Positions 16,034-25,296 are shown, counted from the first letter of the stretch. The stretch is DNA of 64,000 nt from CAZSDU01 sp964429135 (GCA_964429135.1 CAYSAU010000011.1:48522-112521), one strand, 5' to 3'. The notes: a model not told the origin generated them from the letters alone. Program-made: numbers and translations.

Positions 16034-17451
16034 TATTTTTTATCCGAGCTGAAAAAATTCGGTTTATAAGTGATCATCAAATAAGCGAATTGGGCGAATT
16101 TTGAGGTCCCGGGCTTCAGTTGATTATATTTTTCCATGGTTGAAGTGGGCAGGAAAAAACAGTAGGCAGCAGTCAGCTCAAGATTAGGAAAGGGAGTATA
16201 GGTCCCCGTAACATCCACTTCTGACCCCAGATTTTTGTTGACTTCCTGATAGGGCAATGCTCCTTTTTGAGGATTATTTACCGGCAAATAGGGGTGGGGG
16301 ATACTGAACCAATGGTAGGTAGCGCTGAGTGACAAAACTGAAGTGAGATTTATGTTGAGTTTGGCATAAAGATCATTCAACCCCATGCTTAGGTTGTCTT
16401 TCACCACGGAATTAAACAAATCCATATAACCATAGAAACTGTGAGAAGTCCCATAGAGGGTACTGAACCCATGAACCCTGGTTTTCAATTGGGTGGTATC
16501 CGAAAAGTTATTTCCGCTCAGGTGATCAAAAGCGAGCGTTAGTTTAAGGGGTTTAAACAATTGATAACTGACCCAGGCAGAATAAAACCAGGAACTCAAC
16601 TGCCGGCCATCCCTGTAATGCCCAAATTGATAATAACCGTTAAGAAAGAAATTCCATTTTTTTGACTGAAAGGAAATTCCGGCACCCAGGGTTGCCCGGG
16701 CATAAAAAATCCCTGGAAATTCCTGAAGACTTGTTGTTTTGGTGATGACGGGATAATAGCCGATAATCGAATCAAACGCGTTATAAATGTATTGTGTGTC
16801 GTTTTTAATGGTTGTTTTACTTATGCCTGACTTCTGGAAAGCGTCAACGATGGCGGTTGCAGAAACATTCAAATGGTCGTTGAAAAACCGTTTATTAAGG
16901 TAGAGGTAAGTCAGATATTTATAGTTGTTCCTCAGGTTATAAGAATTCAGAAAAGCGCTGGTTGGCGCGAGGTTGTTCACGGCAAGTCCGAAATCACTCC
17001 TCCATTTATTCCCCTGATCCCATTGCACAATGAGGATGTCGTGGGTTGCTCCCCACATGTTCCAGTTGGAAGTGCCCAAGAGGCGTTCATCATCATAAGA
17101 AACCTGAGTTCGGCCAAGTTTTATCCCCAGGGTTTTGGTAAAATTATACTTGAACCAGGCTTCAAAAACATTGACCGTGTTTTTGGAAATGGTATCCGAA
17201 GAATAATTATCCTGACCATAGGTGAACGCCTGTTGAAGGGAGAAACAGGTGGTGAATTTGTCATTTTTATAGCCAAAGGCAATCCGGGCTCGGCCCAGGA
17301 TATCCAGATTGGGTGTTTTTGATGAATCCCTCAGGGAAAGATAACCATCGCGGTATTCACCCCGTGTCCGGAATTCACCTGAAATACTGAACTGAGCATA
17401 TCCGGAACCGAAGCACAGAACCAAAACGAAGATCAGTAATGTTTTACGCAT
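16033..17451 (-). CDS. Porin-like outer-membrane beta-barrel (alginate-export-like)
   Basis: A 472-residue protein with a signal peptide (1-19, ending S-G-Y-A-Q) followed at once by beta-strand repeats, F-S-I-S-G-E-F-R-T-R-G-E-Y-R, the start pattern of the alginate-export/porin-like family in Bacteroidota. Strong alternation of aromatic and polar residues runs throughout, as in a roughly 16-18-strand barrel. Channel substrate unknown. It is immediately upstream of and coupled to queA. The divergent gap to 17624 must contain its promoter. Confidence 0.7.
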   Translation of the reverse strand: MRKTLLIFVLVLCFGSGYAQFSISGEFRTRGEYRDGYLSLRDSSKTPNLDILGRARIAFGYKNDKFTTCFSLQQAFTYGQDNYSSDTISKNTVNVFEAWFKYNFTKTLGIKLGRTQVSYDDERLLGTSNWNMWGATHDILIVQWDQGNKWRSDFGLAVNNLAPTSAFLNSYNLRNNYKYLTYLYLNKRFFNDHLNVSATAIVDAFQKSGISKTTIKNDTQYIYNAFDSIIGYYPVITKTTSLQEFPGIFYARATLGAGISFQSKKWNFFLNGYYQFGHYRDGRQLSSWFYSAWVSYQLFKPLKLTLAFDHLSGNNFSDTTQLKTRVHGFSTLYGTSHSFYGYMDLFNSVVKDNLSMGLNDLYAKLNINLTSVLSLSATYHWFSIPHPYLPVNNPQKGALPYQEVNKNLGSEVDVTGTYTPFPNLELTAAYCFFLPTSTMEKYNQLKPGTSKFAQFAYLMITYKPNFFSSDKK

Positions 17452-17595
17452 GTTTTTTCTGCAAAAATAATTTTTTCGTCACAAATCATTCAGATTATTT
17501 TCGGAAATGTGATTATTTTCAATGCTGCGTGAAGGGGTATTGTCATGCGGGCTGGATTTTTATCCAGCAATGTATAAACCAGCCGGGTTTTCATG

Positions 17596-17603
17596 TAAAT
17601 TTG
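17596..17603 (+). promoter_or_regulatory. -7 box TAAATTTG before the first Wzi gene
   Basis: An exact TAnnTTTG match 20 bases before the first Wzi-family ATG, in the divergent gap. No clear TTTG is seen 18-20 bases upstream of it. Confidence 0.4.
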
Positions 17604-17623
17604 ATGACTGAAAATTCATCCTC

Positions 17624-19216
17624 ATGAAGAAGATTCTGCTGATCTTTTCATTTATCCTGCTCTTTGTCTCTTCTTTTACCCAGATCGTGTACCAGGATCT
17701 TACCAATACCAACATTTATGACTTCCTTGACGAACTTGCCAACATCAAAGTCATTGCCATTACCTCGGTAAAAAAACCATATTCGAGGGCATTCATTGCC
17801 GGGAAGCTAAATGAAGCCATAGCGTTTGCAACGCAGCATCCCCATAAGCTTACTGTAAGACAACAGAAAGAGTTAGCTTTTTATCTTCGGGATTATCAAC
17901 TCGAACTGACACCGGACCTCAGTTTTATTAAGAAAAACAGCTTCTTTAAAAACAAGCCGTTTTTTCGTCTGCCTTTCAATCCTTTACAATTCGTTTATAA
18001 GGACAGTCTTTTTACTTTTTCGCTAAGACCAATTCTGGGAATTTCTTACCTTATGAATGAAAATGGTTCGGCTTATCATCGCTGGAACGGAGCTTCTGTC
18101 TTTGGTTATGTGGGAAGGCATTTCGGGTTTTATGCCAGTCTGAGAGATAATCACGAGAATCATTTGCTCACCGGTCCTGAGATGCTGAACCAGGAGGAAG
18201 GAGCAGTCTGGAAAGGTTCACCTAAAGGAGGAGGAGATTATAGTGAAATGCGGGCAGGGGTCAACTGGTCATGGAAATGGGGAGATCTTACCTTTGCGAA
18301 AGACCATTTTCAATTTGGAGATCATTATCATGGGTCCAATATCATGAGCGGAAGGACCCCCTCTCTGCTTTTCATACAATACCACATGAAACCCGTTTCA
18401 TGGCTGGAATTTAACTGGTTACATGCCTGGCTCGTGAGCAATGTTTTTGATTCCACAAAAACTTATCCATTGCCTGATGATAAACCACGCATGAGTTATT
18501 TTAACAAATATTATGCATCGGGAATGTTTACTTTCACGCCTGTTCAAGGGCTGAATATTTCCATCGGCAGTTCTGTGGTGTATTGTGCCTCTTACATAAA
18601 TCCTGCCTACCTCAGCCCTTTTCTGTTTTATTTTCATTACGGATATGCTGAAGGCTCGGGGGAATCAGAATATTATGGCAAGGAAGTGCAGACATTTCTC
18701 AACATTAGTTCCAGAAATATAAAGCATCTGCATTTATACGGGAATCTGTTTGTAAACCAGATCAGTATTGATGGGATCAGTTATAAGGCCGGATTCAGAT
18801 TGACAGACCTTCCGCTCAGGAATCTATCCCTTACGGCAGAATACACCCGTAATAATGGGAGGTCGTATGCTTCCGGTCTTTCGACGACAACATACGAATC
18901 TAATCAATATGGCCTTGGTAGCTATCTTAAAGAAAATTCAATGGAAATCTATGCTGCATTATGCTGGAAACCTATACGGGGTTTGCGTTTTGATGCTAGC
19001 TGGAGGATGGCCAGTCATGGCGAAGGCACGACACTGAAAGCGCTTGATTATAAGGACCAGGAAATCACGCTTGGGGCCAAATATGAAGTCATCAATAATG
19101 CCTATGTATATCTTGAATATCAGTACCAACAGATTGAAGGAGATGTGAAATATTTCCCCGTCAATTATTTGGGGAAAACCAATAGTTTGACAGCAGGGAT
19201 TAATATTGGGTTTTAA
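17624..19216 (+). CDS. Wzi-family capsule assembly outer-membrane protein (copy 1)
   Basis: A 530-residue protein with a signal peptide (to about residue 19), then an N-terminal helical region (Y-D-F-L-D-E-L-A ... P-Y-S-R ... L-A-F-Y-L-R-D-Y) and a barrel, as in Bacteroidota members of the capsule assembly Wzi family. Wzi binds and organises capsular polysaccharide at the outer membrane. It is followed by a paralogue 73 bases on, same strand, and then by an exosortase, at the edge of the large polysaccharide locus, which fits a role in presenting the product. Its N-terminal region lacks the repeat-derived insert seen in copy 2. Confidence 0.78.
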   Translation: MKKILLIFSFILLFVSSFTQIVYQDLTNTNIYDFLDELANIKVIAITSVKKPYSRAFIAGKLNEAIAFATQHPHKLTVRQQKELAFYLRDYQLELTPDLSFIKKNSFFKNKPFFRLPFNPLQFVYKDSLFTFSLRPILGISYLMNENGSAYHRWNGASVFGYVGRHFGFYASLRDNHENHLLTGPEMLNQEEGAVWKGSPKGGGDYSEMRAGVNWSWKWGDLTFAKDHFQFGDHYHGSNIMSGRTPSLLFIQYHMKPVSWLEFNWLHAWLVSNVFDSTKTYPLPDDKPRMSYFNKYYASGMFTFTPVQGLNISIGSSVVYCASYINPAYLSPFLFYFHYGYAEGSGESEYYGKEVQTFLNISSRNIKHLHLYGNLFVNQISIDGISYKAGFRLTDLPLRNLSLTAEYTRNNGRSYASGLSTTTYESNQYGLGSYLKENSMEIYAALCWKPIRGLRFDASWRMASHGEGTTLKALDYKDQEITLGAKYEVINNAYVYLEYQYQQIEGDVKYFPVNYLGKTNSLTAGINIGF

Positions 19217-19289
19217 TCGTCATTCAGCTCCACTGTCAGCCCGGTGGGAGGGATGCAAGGCTTAACAAATGAATATCTGATAAACATTA

Positions 19290-20984
19290 ATGAGACGATT
19301 TATTATTTCTTTACTGGTTTTTTTACTTCCTGTTTTAATAGCCGCTCAGGTGGTTTATGAGCCGGTGGAGAACAATCCGGTGTATGAGCTGCTGGATGAA
19401 CTCGCTACGCTCGGAGTAATTGAGATCAATTCTGTAGCAAAGCCTTACTCAAGAATATATATTGCCGGGAAATTTAAGGAAGCGGCAGATAAATTAGGAA
19501 TTAGGAATGAGGAATTAGGAATTAAATCAGTAGATGGGAGTGAGGAGTTAGGCGTTAAGGAGAGTACACGTTTGATTAATGAGCTATTGTTTTATCTCAG
19601 GGATTATGCGTTTGAATTAGGAATTAGGAATGAGGAATTAGGAATTGCGTCCATCGCCGATCGCTTATCGCTTATCGCTTTTGATCCAATAGGCTACAGT
19701 CTTTCCGGCAAGGTTATAAAACTGGCAATTAGGCCTTCGATCGGAGGGAGATTTTTAGTTAATGAAAATGGCAATATTTGGGAGGCAGCTGGTGGGGGAG
19801 AGGTGTTCGGATACATTGGCAAGCATATCGGGTATTATTTCAATGTGAAGCAGACCTGGCAAAGCGAGGCCATGGTCCGACCGGAATACTTTACGCTGGA
19901 AGAGGGAAAAGTTTGGAAAGAGGGGAGGAATGGTTCGGTGAGCAATACCGAATGGAGGGGAGGAGTTTCAGTGGCCTGGAAATGGGGGGACTTTGGGGTT
20001 TATAAAGACAGGCCGATATGGGGAAATGGCGTGCATGGAACCAATATTTTGTCCGGTCATGCGCCTTCTTTCCCATTCATTCAACTGCATCTGAATCCGG
20101 CGAAATGGATAGAGTTCAGGTATTTTCATGGTTGGCTGGGGAAAACTGCCTCACCCCCGAACCTTTCCCCTGCAGGGAGTAGAGATTCTATTTCTGTCAC
20201 CAATACCGCACAGAAGTATATTGCTGCGAACATCATCACCATCCTTCCATGGAGAACCCTGGCGATCTCTCTTGGGAATTCCATCCTTTACAGTTCTGAT
20301 CATATTATTCCTGCATTTCTGATTCCGTTCCAGTTTTTCAAGGCAACCGATCAGACCCTGTCTTCTTTAAGCGTTTATAACGGACAGAACAATCAGTTGT
20401 TCTTTGCCATAGATGCCAGGGTATTGAAAATGGCCCATATCTATTTCTCCGCATATATCGAAGACCTGAAGATGTCTGCTTTGTTCTCTTCTGATGAGAT
20501 CAATGAGCTGGGTTGGAAAGCAGGAATAAGCATCGATCGCTTACCCATCAGGGATCTTTCTATTGTAGCAGAATACACAAGGACCAACCCTCTGACTTAT
20601 CGGCATATCATTGTTCCGACTGAGTTTTATTTCGATCACTACTGCATGGGTAACTATATGCGTGATGACTCCCAGGAGCTTTATATCCGACTGAGATATA
20701 AACCGCTTGCCCGGTTACAGATCGACCTGAGCTATAACTGGGCCGAACATGGCATTGATTATCCTCATCCTGAGAAGGTGAACAATTACTTGCTCCCTTT
20801 TATAGGTGAGGTTAACTACAGCAAACATACGGTTGAAACGATGGTCAGGATGCAATTTTTGAACAGGCTAACAGGATGGATTTCATACAACTGGCAGGAT
20901 TTGTCAGGAGATGTCAAGTACAGTCCTGAAGTGCTGAGAGGAAGGACGAATACCTTGATGGTCGGAGTTAAGCTGGGACTTTAG
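19290..20984 (+). CDS. Wzi-family capsule assembly protein (copy 2) carrying in-frame repeat inserts
   Basis: A 564-residue paralogue of the preceding gene: same signal peptide, E-L-L-D-E-L-A, P-Y-S-R, L-L-F-Y-L-R-D-Y, W-K-W-G-D-F and barrel segments. It differs by two stretches (about residues 68-90 and 109-130) where the DNA is the degenerate 7-base repeat TTAGGAA/TGAGGAA, read as E-L-G-I-R-N-E. The second runs on into TCGCTTA-type units. The first makes this copy about 15 residues longer between P-Y-S-R and F-Y-L-R-D-Y than copy 1; the frame stays open. The inserts lie in a probably exposed periplasmic region. A functional capsule-assembly protein is still plausible. Confidence 0.78.
   Translation: MRRFIISLLVFLLPVLIAAQVVYEPVENNPVYELLDELATLGVIEINSVAKPYSRIYIAGKFKEAADKLGIRNEELGIKSVDGSEELGVKESTRLINELLFYLRDYAFELGIRNEELGIASIADRLSLIAFDPIGYSLSGKVIKLAIRPSIGGRFLVNENGNIWEAAGGGEVFGYIGKHIGYYFNVKQTWQSEAMVRPEYFTLEEGKVWKEGRNGSVSNTEWRGGVSVAWKWGDFGVYKDRPIWGNGVHGTNILSGHAPSFPFIQLHLNPAKWIEFRYFHGWLGKTASPPNLSPAGSRDSISVTNTAQKYIAANIITILPWRTLAISLGNSILYSSDHIIPAFLIPFQFFKATDQTLSSLSVYNGQNNQLFFAIDARVLKMAHIYFSAYIEDLKMSALFSSDEINELGWKAGISIDRLPIRDLSIVAEYTRTNPLTYRHIIVPTEFYFDHYCMGNYMRDDSQELYIRLRYKPLARLQIDLSYNWAEHGIDYPHPEKVNNYLLPFIGEVNYSKHTVETMVRMQFLNRLTGWISYNWQDLSGDVKYSPEVLRGRTNTLMVGVKLGL
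19491..19528 (+). repeat. Degenerate 7-base repeat inside Wzi copy 2 (first block)
   Basis: Units TTAGGAA/TGAGGAA/TTAAATC in tandem within the coding frame, encoding L-G-I-R-N-E-E-L-G-I-K. The same unit occurs between genes at 20987, 21584, 59014 and 59470, so this is inserted repeat rather than ancestral coding sequence. Confidence 0.85.
19613..19678 (+). repeat. Degenerate 7-base repeats inside Wzi copy 2 (second block, two unit types)
   Basis: Four units of the TTAGGAA/TGAGGAA type run directly into ATCGCCG/ATCGCTT units. The second type recurs at 55150 and 62315. Two unrelated unit sequences abut inside one gene and the reading frame is kept. Confidence 0.85.
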
Positions 20985-20986
20985 TC

Positions 20987-21022
20987 AATTAGGAATTAGG
21001 AATTAAATTAAGAATTAAGAAG
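20987..21022 (+). repeat. AATTAGG/AATTAAG 7-base array
   Basis: About five degenerate units fill the whole gap between the stop of Wzi copy 2 and the exosortase start codon. Confidence 0.85.
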
Positions 21023-21604
21023 TTGAAGAATAATACTTTAGGGGGAGTTCTTTCAGGGATAAAAAGATTTCTGAGGGAGAAAAAATTCCGGCAGGTAAGA
21101 GGGGTGATGTGGTTTGTGATGATCACTTTGGCCATCCATTATTCCTACCGGTTCTGGGCAAATACCTTGCATTACTGGCCTGTTCAGGCCTGGATGGCAG
21201 GATTACATCAGTATATGACCGATTGGGTTTTTAACCAGAGTGTATGGGTCAATCAACATATCCTGTGTATCCCTATGAGAATACAAGATCACACCATGTG
21301 GTTTAACAATGGAAGCGGGGTGATGATCAATGCCAGTTGTTCCGGCGATAAGCAGATCCTGCAGTTTGCCTTATTGATGCTGTTATATCCAGGACCATGG
21401 AGAAAAAAGCTATGGTATATTCCCATGGGTATGCTCATCGTTCATGCCACCAACATTATCAGGGTAGTACTGCTGTCAGTGACTGCTGTTATGGAACCGC
21501 ATTACATGAAAACTGTGCACGACACGGCACTGAGGGCGATGTTTTATGTAGTAATATTTGCCCTGTGGATGGGGTGGGAGGAGAAATTAAGAATGAAGAA
21601 TTAG
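21023..21604 (+). CDS. Exosortase/archaeosortase-family membrane protein
   Basis: A 193-residue membrane protein with the catalytic set of the exosortase family: C106 in A-S-C-S-G, R147 in T-N-I-I-R-V and H166 in V-H-D-T-A-L-R. At least four hydrophobic spans. Exosortases cleave C-terminal sorting signals of exported proteins. The first codon is TTG at 21023, straight after a repeat array; a GTG or ATG near 21105 would drop the N-terminal 27 residues. The stop TAG comes from a second repeat array. No recognised target protein lies in the window. Placement between Wzi genes and the polysaccharide locus suggests a surface-anchoring role. Confidence 0.82.
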   Translation: MKNNTLGGVLSGIKRFLREKKFRQVRGVMWFVMITLAIHYSYRFWANTLHYWPVQAWMAGLHQYMTDWVFNQSVWVNQHILCIPMRIQDHTMWFNNGSGVMINASCSGDKQILQFALLMLLYPGPWRKKLWYIPMGMLIVHATNIIRVVLLSVTAVMEPHYMKTVHDTALRAMFYVVIFALWMGWEEKLRMKN

Positions 21605-21620
21605 GAATAAGGAATTAAAT
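21584..21620 (+). repeat. AATTAAG/AATGAAG/AATTAGG 7-base array
   Basis: Degenerate units overlap the last codons of the exosortase gene (K-L-R-M-K-N-stop) and run into the short gap before the convergent FemAB-like gene. Confidence 0.8.
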
Positions 21621-21639
21621 TTCTTGTATCTTGCATCTT

Positions 21640-22677
21640 TTAGAAGAATCTTTTCAGAAGTTTGTACCCCAGCAAACTAAGATTGTATAGTGGTTTATTG
21701 TTGATGTATTGCCAGCGACCGTAGTTGATAACTTCTCCACCGAAGCGGGTTTTGAAATCGCGGACTCCATAAGGCTGGTGGGGGCTTCCGATGCCCATGA
21801 AGTCGAAAAACTGAAATTTATTTTTTATCGCGTAATCAATGCCGGCCCAGGTAGCCAGAACACCAGGATATAATTTTTTGTGTTCATCTTTCAGGCTACA
21901 GATATACCATTCATAAATAGTATTTTGGCCTGAAAAGGGACAGACCATTCCCCCGATCACCTTATCCCGGTATTTGACAACCAGGATCACTCCCTTGCTT
22001 TCCGCCTGGATTTTTTGATAGAAATTTTTGAAGACCAGGAAAGGAGGGAGTGGCTTTTTAACGGTGGTTTTATACAGCTCATGAAGCAAGGCATAGAGTT
22101 CCATAACCTCGGTAATGTCTTCAGCCGGACGGATCAGGGCTCCGTTTTCGATTCCACGCCGGATCTGACGCTGCCTTGATGGTTTAATGCCTGACCAGAC
22201 GATTTTTTCATGTCCGACCTGTAATACATCATTCAGATGATCCTGCCAGACAAACCCCTTTTTTTCGTAAACTTTCCTGTATGATTCATGGATGCTCAGG
22301 TTTCGGATCTCCAGGAAGACAGTTTCTTTGGGCGTACATTTTTTTAATCCATCCAGCAGGGAACTCAGGATCATGCTTCGATCCGGCGCTGACGCGGAAA
22401 TTACCGGTCCGCCTATGATCAGGATACGCTGGAAGGGGATACGGTGGATGCGTTCGCTGATGATCATGGCCAAAAGACTGGCTTGTATTTCTTTTTTTGA
22501 GTTTTCTGCGAAAAGGAGCAGGGGTTTGTAATTTTTACAGCCTTTGTATAATGAAATCAGATCGGGAGACTGGAAAAAGGGGACATAATCAGCTTCATGG
22601 AGGAATTCCAACCATTTTTTTTCTGTTTCAGGGGATAATGGATCCTTGACTAATTTGATGGATATCAATTCTGACAC
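21640..22677 (-). CDS. FemAB/GNAT-type acyltransferase
   Basis: A 345-residue protein with two GNAT-like halves of the FemAB/BioF2 type: F-F-Q-S-P-D-L near residue 35, S-R-Q-R-Q-I-R-R-G near 175 and D-F-M-G-I-G-S-P-H-Q-P-Y-G-V-R-D-F-K-T-R-F-G-G near the C-terminus, a very typical segment. Such enzymes attach amino acids or acyl groups to peptidoglycan or polysaccharide precursors. Start codon is GTG. It is the last gene of the minus-strand polysaccharide locus, so it may modify the glycan or its lipid-linked precursor. Substrate unknown. Confidence 0.78.
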   Translation of the reverse strand: MSELISIKLVKDPLSPETEKKWLEFLHEADYVPFFQSPDLISLYKGCKNYKPLLLFAENSKKEIQASLLAMIISERIHRIPFQRILIIGGPVISASAPDRSMILSSLLDGLKKCTPKETVFLEIRNLSIHESYRKVYEKKGFVWQDHLNDVLQVGHEKIVWSGIKPSRQRQIRRGIENGALIRPAEDITEVMELYALLHELYKTTVKKPLPPFLVFKNFYQKIQAESKGVILVVKYRDKVIGGMVCPFSGQNTIYEWYICSLKDEHKKLYPGVLATWAGIDYAIKNKFQFFDFMGIGSPHQPYGVRDFKTRFGGEVINYGRWQYINNKPLYNLSLLGYKLLKRFF

Positions 22678-22756
22678 TTAACAACAGCGTTTCTTTCAGT
22701 TAATTTCTTATTGTTCATTTCTTGTGCTCCGGCTTTTCTTTAATTTGCTAACCTTC

Positions 22757-22939
22757 CTACTTTCTTTTGCGACCATCAAAAGAAAGTAGCAAAGAAAAAT
22801 CGCCGCTTAATGAAATTTGCTAAAAATCTTCGTCATCAGCCTAAAATTCATAAACTCGTCCCGCTATTGCGGGACTCAGACAGTATGAATTTTCACGGCT
22901 GATTCCTCGATTTTCTTAACGCAAATTTAATAATGCGGA
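22757..22939. repeat. Palindromic MITE-like intergenic element
   Basis: This fills most of the 273-base gap 22678-22950. A perfect 13-base stem (22757-22769 with 22777-22789, loop 7) is followed by a larger imperfect palindrome from about 22802 to 22939. Its nested matching arms include AAATTTGC (22813-22820) with GCAAATTT (22921-22928), AAAATTCATA with TATGAATTTT, and the central GTCCCGC-TATT-GCGGGAC. No ORF is present. I recall similar elements dispersed in Bacteroidota genomes; the function is unknown. Confidence 0.75.
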
Positions 22940-22950
22940 ACATTTGAGAT

Positions 22951-23706
22951 TCATCTGATCATCATCGCTTTGATCTGATTTTTCAGGGATTGACTGAGGC
23001 AGTAGGCTGTCCATTTCAGGGGATTGTCATGATAATGCTGAGGGTGAATGCAAAGATGGATTTGGGTCGCGGGGAGGGTGTCTTTTTTAATATCATTGAT
23101 GATATTTTTTGTTGAGGAGGGATGGTAATGGAGTGAGGAATTTACCTTATCCCATTTGCTGAATCGGGATCGGTTCCAGGTACGGCCGGTATCGGTAAGA
23201 TAGAGGGTCAGATTGTGATTGATCATAAGGTAAGGATCTCCGCTTAAGCCAAATTCACTGAAGGCTGCTTTTTTCCACAGATCCAAATTGTTGACGGAGG
23301 ATAAAGCATTGCCATGCATGCAAACACTTTTCACTGCACCCAAAGCTTGGAGTTTTGCCAGGGTTTTGGAAAAACTTTCTTTGGCCAGGCTGAAGTTCCC
23401 TTTGTTTTCAGCCAGGTCGTTGTAGTGATAGCCTATTTCATGGCCGTTCTGAATAACGGATTCAATTATTTTATGGTGTTCAGGTTTTTTCGGTGGGCGG
23501 AAATAGAAGGTGGATTTAATACCCAGTGTTTTTTCAAGTTTCGCGAATTTCTCAACTCGGTCGGTGTAGCGGTCCACATCATGACGGAGGAAAATGCTTT
23601 TATTTGATTTTTGCTTGATGAAGTCTTCCAGATTAAAGAATGTATATTCTTTGTTTTGGAATGATTCAAGGAGGGTTTGGTAGCTGTTTAGAGTGAAATC
23701 AGGCAT
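22951..23706 (-). CDS. Polysaccharide deacetylase-like protein
   Basis: A 251-residue NodB-like protein: R41-H-D-V-D45 provides the catalytic Asp and metal-binding Asp, and G-H-E-I-G-Y-H-Y supplies the metal histidines; Y-F-R-P-P follows the usual fold order. Later motifs are weaker than in classical chitin deacetylases. Its ATG is the base after the stop of the sugar transferase gene, so the two are tightly coupled. Likely acts in the cytoplasm or periplasm on the locus polysaccharide; no signal peptide is visible. Confidence 0.75.
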   Translation of the reverse strand: MPDFTLNSYQTLLESFQNKEYTFFNLEDFIKQKSNKSIFLRHDVDRYTDRVEKFAKLEKTLGIKSTFYFRPPKKPEHHKIIESVIQNGHEIGYHYNDLAENKGNFSLAKESFSKTLAKLQALGAVKSVCMHGNALSSVNNLDLWKKAAFSEFGLSGDPYLMINHNLTLYLTDTGRTWNRSRFSKWDKVNSSLHYHPSSTKNIINDIKKDTLPATQIHLCIHPQHYHDNPLKWTAYCLSQSLKNQIKAMMIR

Positions 23707-25296
23707 TTATTTGCTTCTCGCCCTTTTAAATATAATATTGTGAAATGCTTTAAAGAAATATTTGATATCAGTGGTTAAGGGGTGTTTTTCGTATTCACTG
23801 AGATATTGTTTTTCGTTTTCCTGTATTTCCTCTAAGGAAGAGGGGGTGGGGAATTGGGCGTAATAGGGGGGGATGAGTCCGGGTTTAAATTTTATCCTCA
23901 TTTTCTGAAGTTCCGGAGCATATAAGTTATAATAATGATTACTTAAAGGTCGAACACCAACGATTTTCATGTCCCCTTTCATGACGTTGATTAGCATGGG
24001 GAGTTCATCGAGCCAGAATTTTCGCAGCAACCGTCCCAGTGTGGTTACCCGGTAATCGTCCTTGAACTTTCCGGAGATGTCGAGGTCGTTTTGTTTGTGG
24101 ATATAGGCCTGGACATATTCGGAGTAGGCGTGCATAGTACGGAATTTATAGACGTTGAATACCTTACCGTATTTGCCTACCCGTTTCAACCGGATCAGGA
24201 CCCCGTAGGTGGGATGATAATCAAACACCGGCGGGTTGATTTTGCGTGCTTTCCAGTACAACAGGTTGTTGATTGATTTTTCCTCCACCACTTCAAAGCC
24301 ACAGGAGTGGAGCCTTCCCAGGGTTTCGGTGCGGGAGATAACACGGTTTTTCCCCCGACTGATGAGGAAATAGAGTTTGCGGGTGAGTTTGATTTTCGGG
24401 AATACCCGTTTCACGATGAAATCGATAGTGTAGACGATGTAATTGAGTACCGGCGGATATTTACCCAGAATGCGTTGTTTCCGAAGGAGGTAGGTCTCGC
24501 CACAGCCGATGAAGATGCCATCCATGGGTAATTTAGCGTTGAGCGATTCGATGAATTTGTTGACTCGTTGGATGTCGTTGATGCGATGGAGATTGATGAT
24601 GGTTGACCAGGTATCGTTGGGCTGGTTATCCACGTTGAACCGGGTGGTGGTGGAGAGCAGCAACGTGGTTGGGAGGGTCACATCCACATGGGAGGTGATC
24701 CAGGCAGCGGCCTCCTCTCCCGATTCTTCTGCAATGGCTTTGTAGATGATTTTGAAATTCTTTTTGTCAGAAGACTTGTTAATTCCAACCTGTTTTAATG
24801 GTGTGGCATCGGGAGGGATTGAATGATGGTTGTTGCCATTATTGCCGTTACCGTTGTGCCGGTTACCGTTGATCAATTCAGGGCCTATCCATTCGGTGAG
24901 GAATTCTGATTGGAGAATGCCATAGTAAACAAATCCCATGATCAATTCCAGCACTGTGGCAATGCCGATGGTTCCGAAGATGATGATCCGGGAGTATTGC
25001 AGATGGATGAACAGGATCAGCAGGACAGATACAACGGATAGAATGATGAAGTTGGAGATCAGGATGGAGGAGAGGATCTCCCGGAGGCTGCGGATCGTGC
25101 CCAGCCGGAATTTCCTTGAGAAGTGGGAGGTGATGATCCAGATAAAAAGAAAAACCAGCAGGGAGGAGAGGTAAAACATATCCAACTGGTGAAAGGAAAA
25201 CCCAGGTTTGATGATCACCGAAAGGCAAAACGAGACGATGACCAGGAGGGTATCGAAAAAACCAATAACAAATCGTGTTTTATGGATGTCTTTCAA
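23707..25296 (-). CDS. Initiating polyprenyl-phosphate sugar transferase
   Basis: A 529-residue protein. N-terminal membrane spans (about 8-140) precede a low-complexity Asn/Gly/His linker (about 147-160). The C-terminal bacterial sugar transferase domain has Y-K-F-R-T-M-H, L-R-K-F-W-L-D-E-L-P-M-L-I-N-V-M-K-G-D-M-K-I-V-G-V-R-P and the terminal aromatic region. It would load the first sugar phosphate on undecaprenyl phosphate (WcaJ/WbaP class). Start appears to be TTG at 25296, overlapping the preceding gene by 17 bases. The Asn/Gly linker is encoded by a short GGTAACGGC-like repeat and is unusual. Confidence 0.85.
   Translation of the reverse strand: MKDIHKTRFVIGFFDTLLVIVSFCLSVIIKPGFSFHQLDMFYLSSLLVFLFIWIITSHFSRKFRLGTIRSLREILSSILISNFIILSVVSVLLILFIHLQYSRIIIFGTIGIATVLELIMGFVYYGILQSEFLTEWIGPELINGNRHNGNGNNGNNHHSIPPDATPLKQVGINKSSDKKNFKIIYKAIAEESGEEAAAWITSHVDVTLPTTLLLSTTTRFNVDNQPNDTWSTIINLHRINDIQRVNKFIESLNAKLPMDGIFIGCGETYLLRKQRILGKYPPVLNYIVYTIDFIVKRVFPKIKLTRKLYFLISRGKNRVISRTETLGRLHSCGFEVVEEKSINNLLYWKARKINPPVFDYHPTYGVLIRLKRVGKYGKVFNVYKFRTMHAYSEYVQAYIHKQNDLDISGKFKDDYRVTTLGRLLRKFWLDELPMLINVMKGDMKIVGVRPLSNHYYNLYAPELQKMRIKFKPGLIPPYYAQFPTPSSLEEIQENEKQYLSEYEKHPLTTDIKYFFKAFHNIIFKRARSK

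Noticed and set aside
17551..17568. GCTGGAT-TTTT-ATCCAGC hairpin as a terminator
   Set aside because: It lies between divergent genes and has no T-tract on either side.
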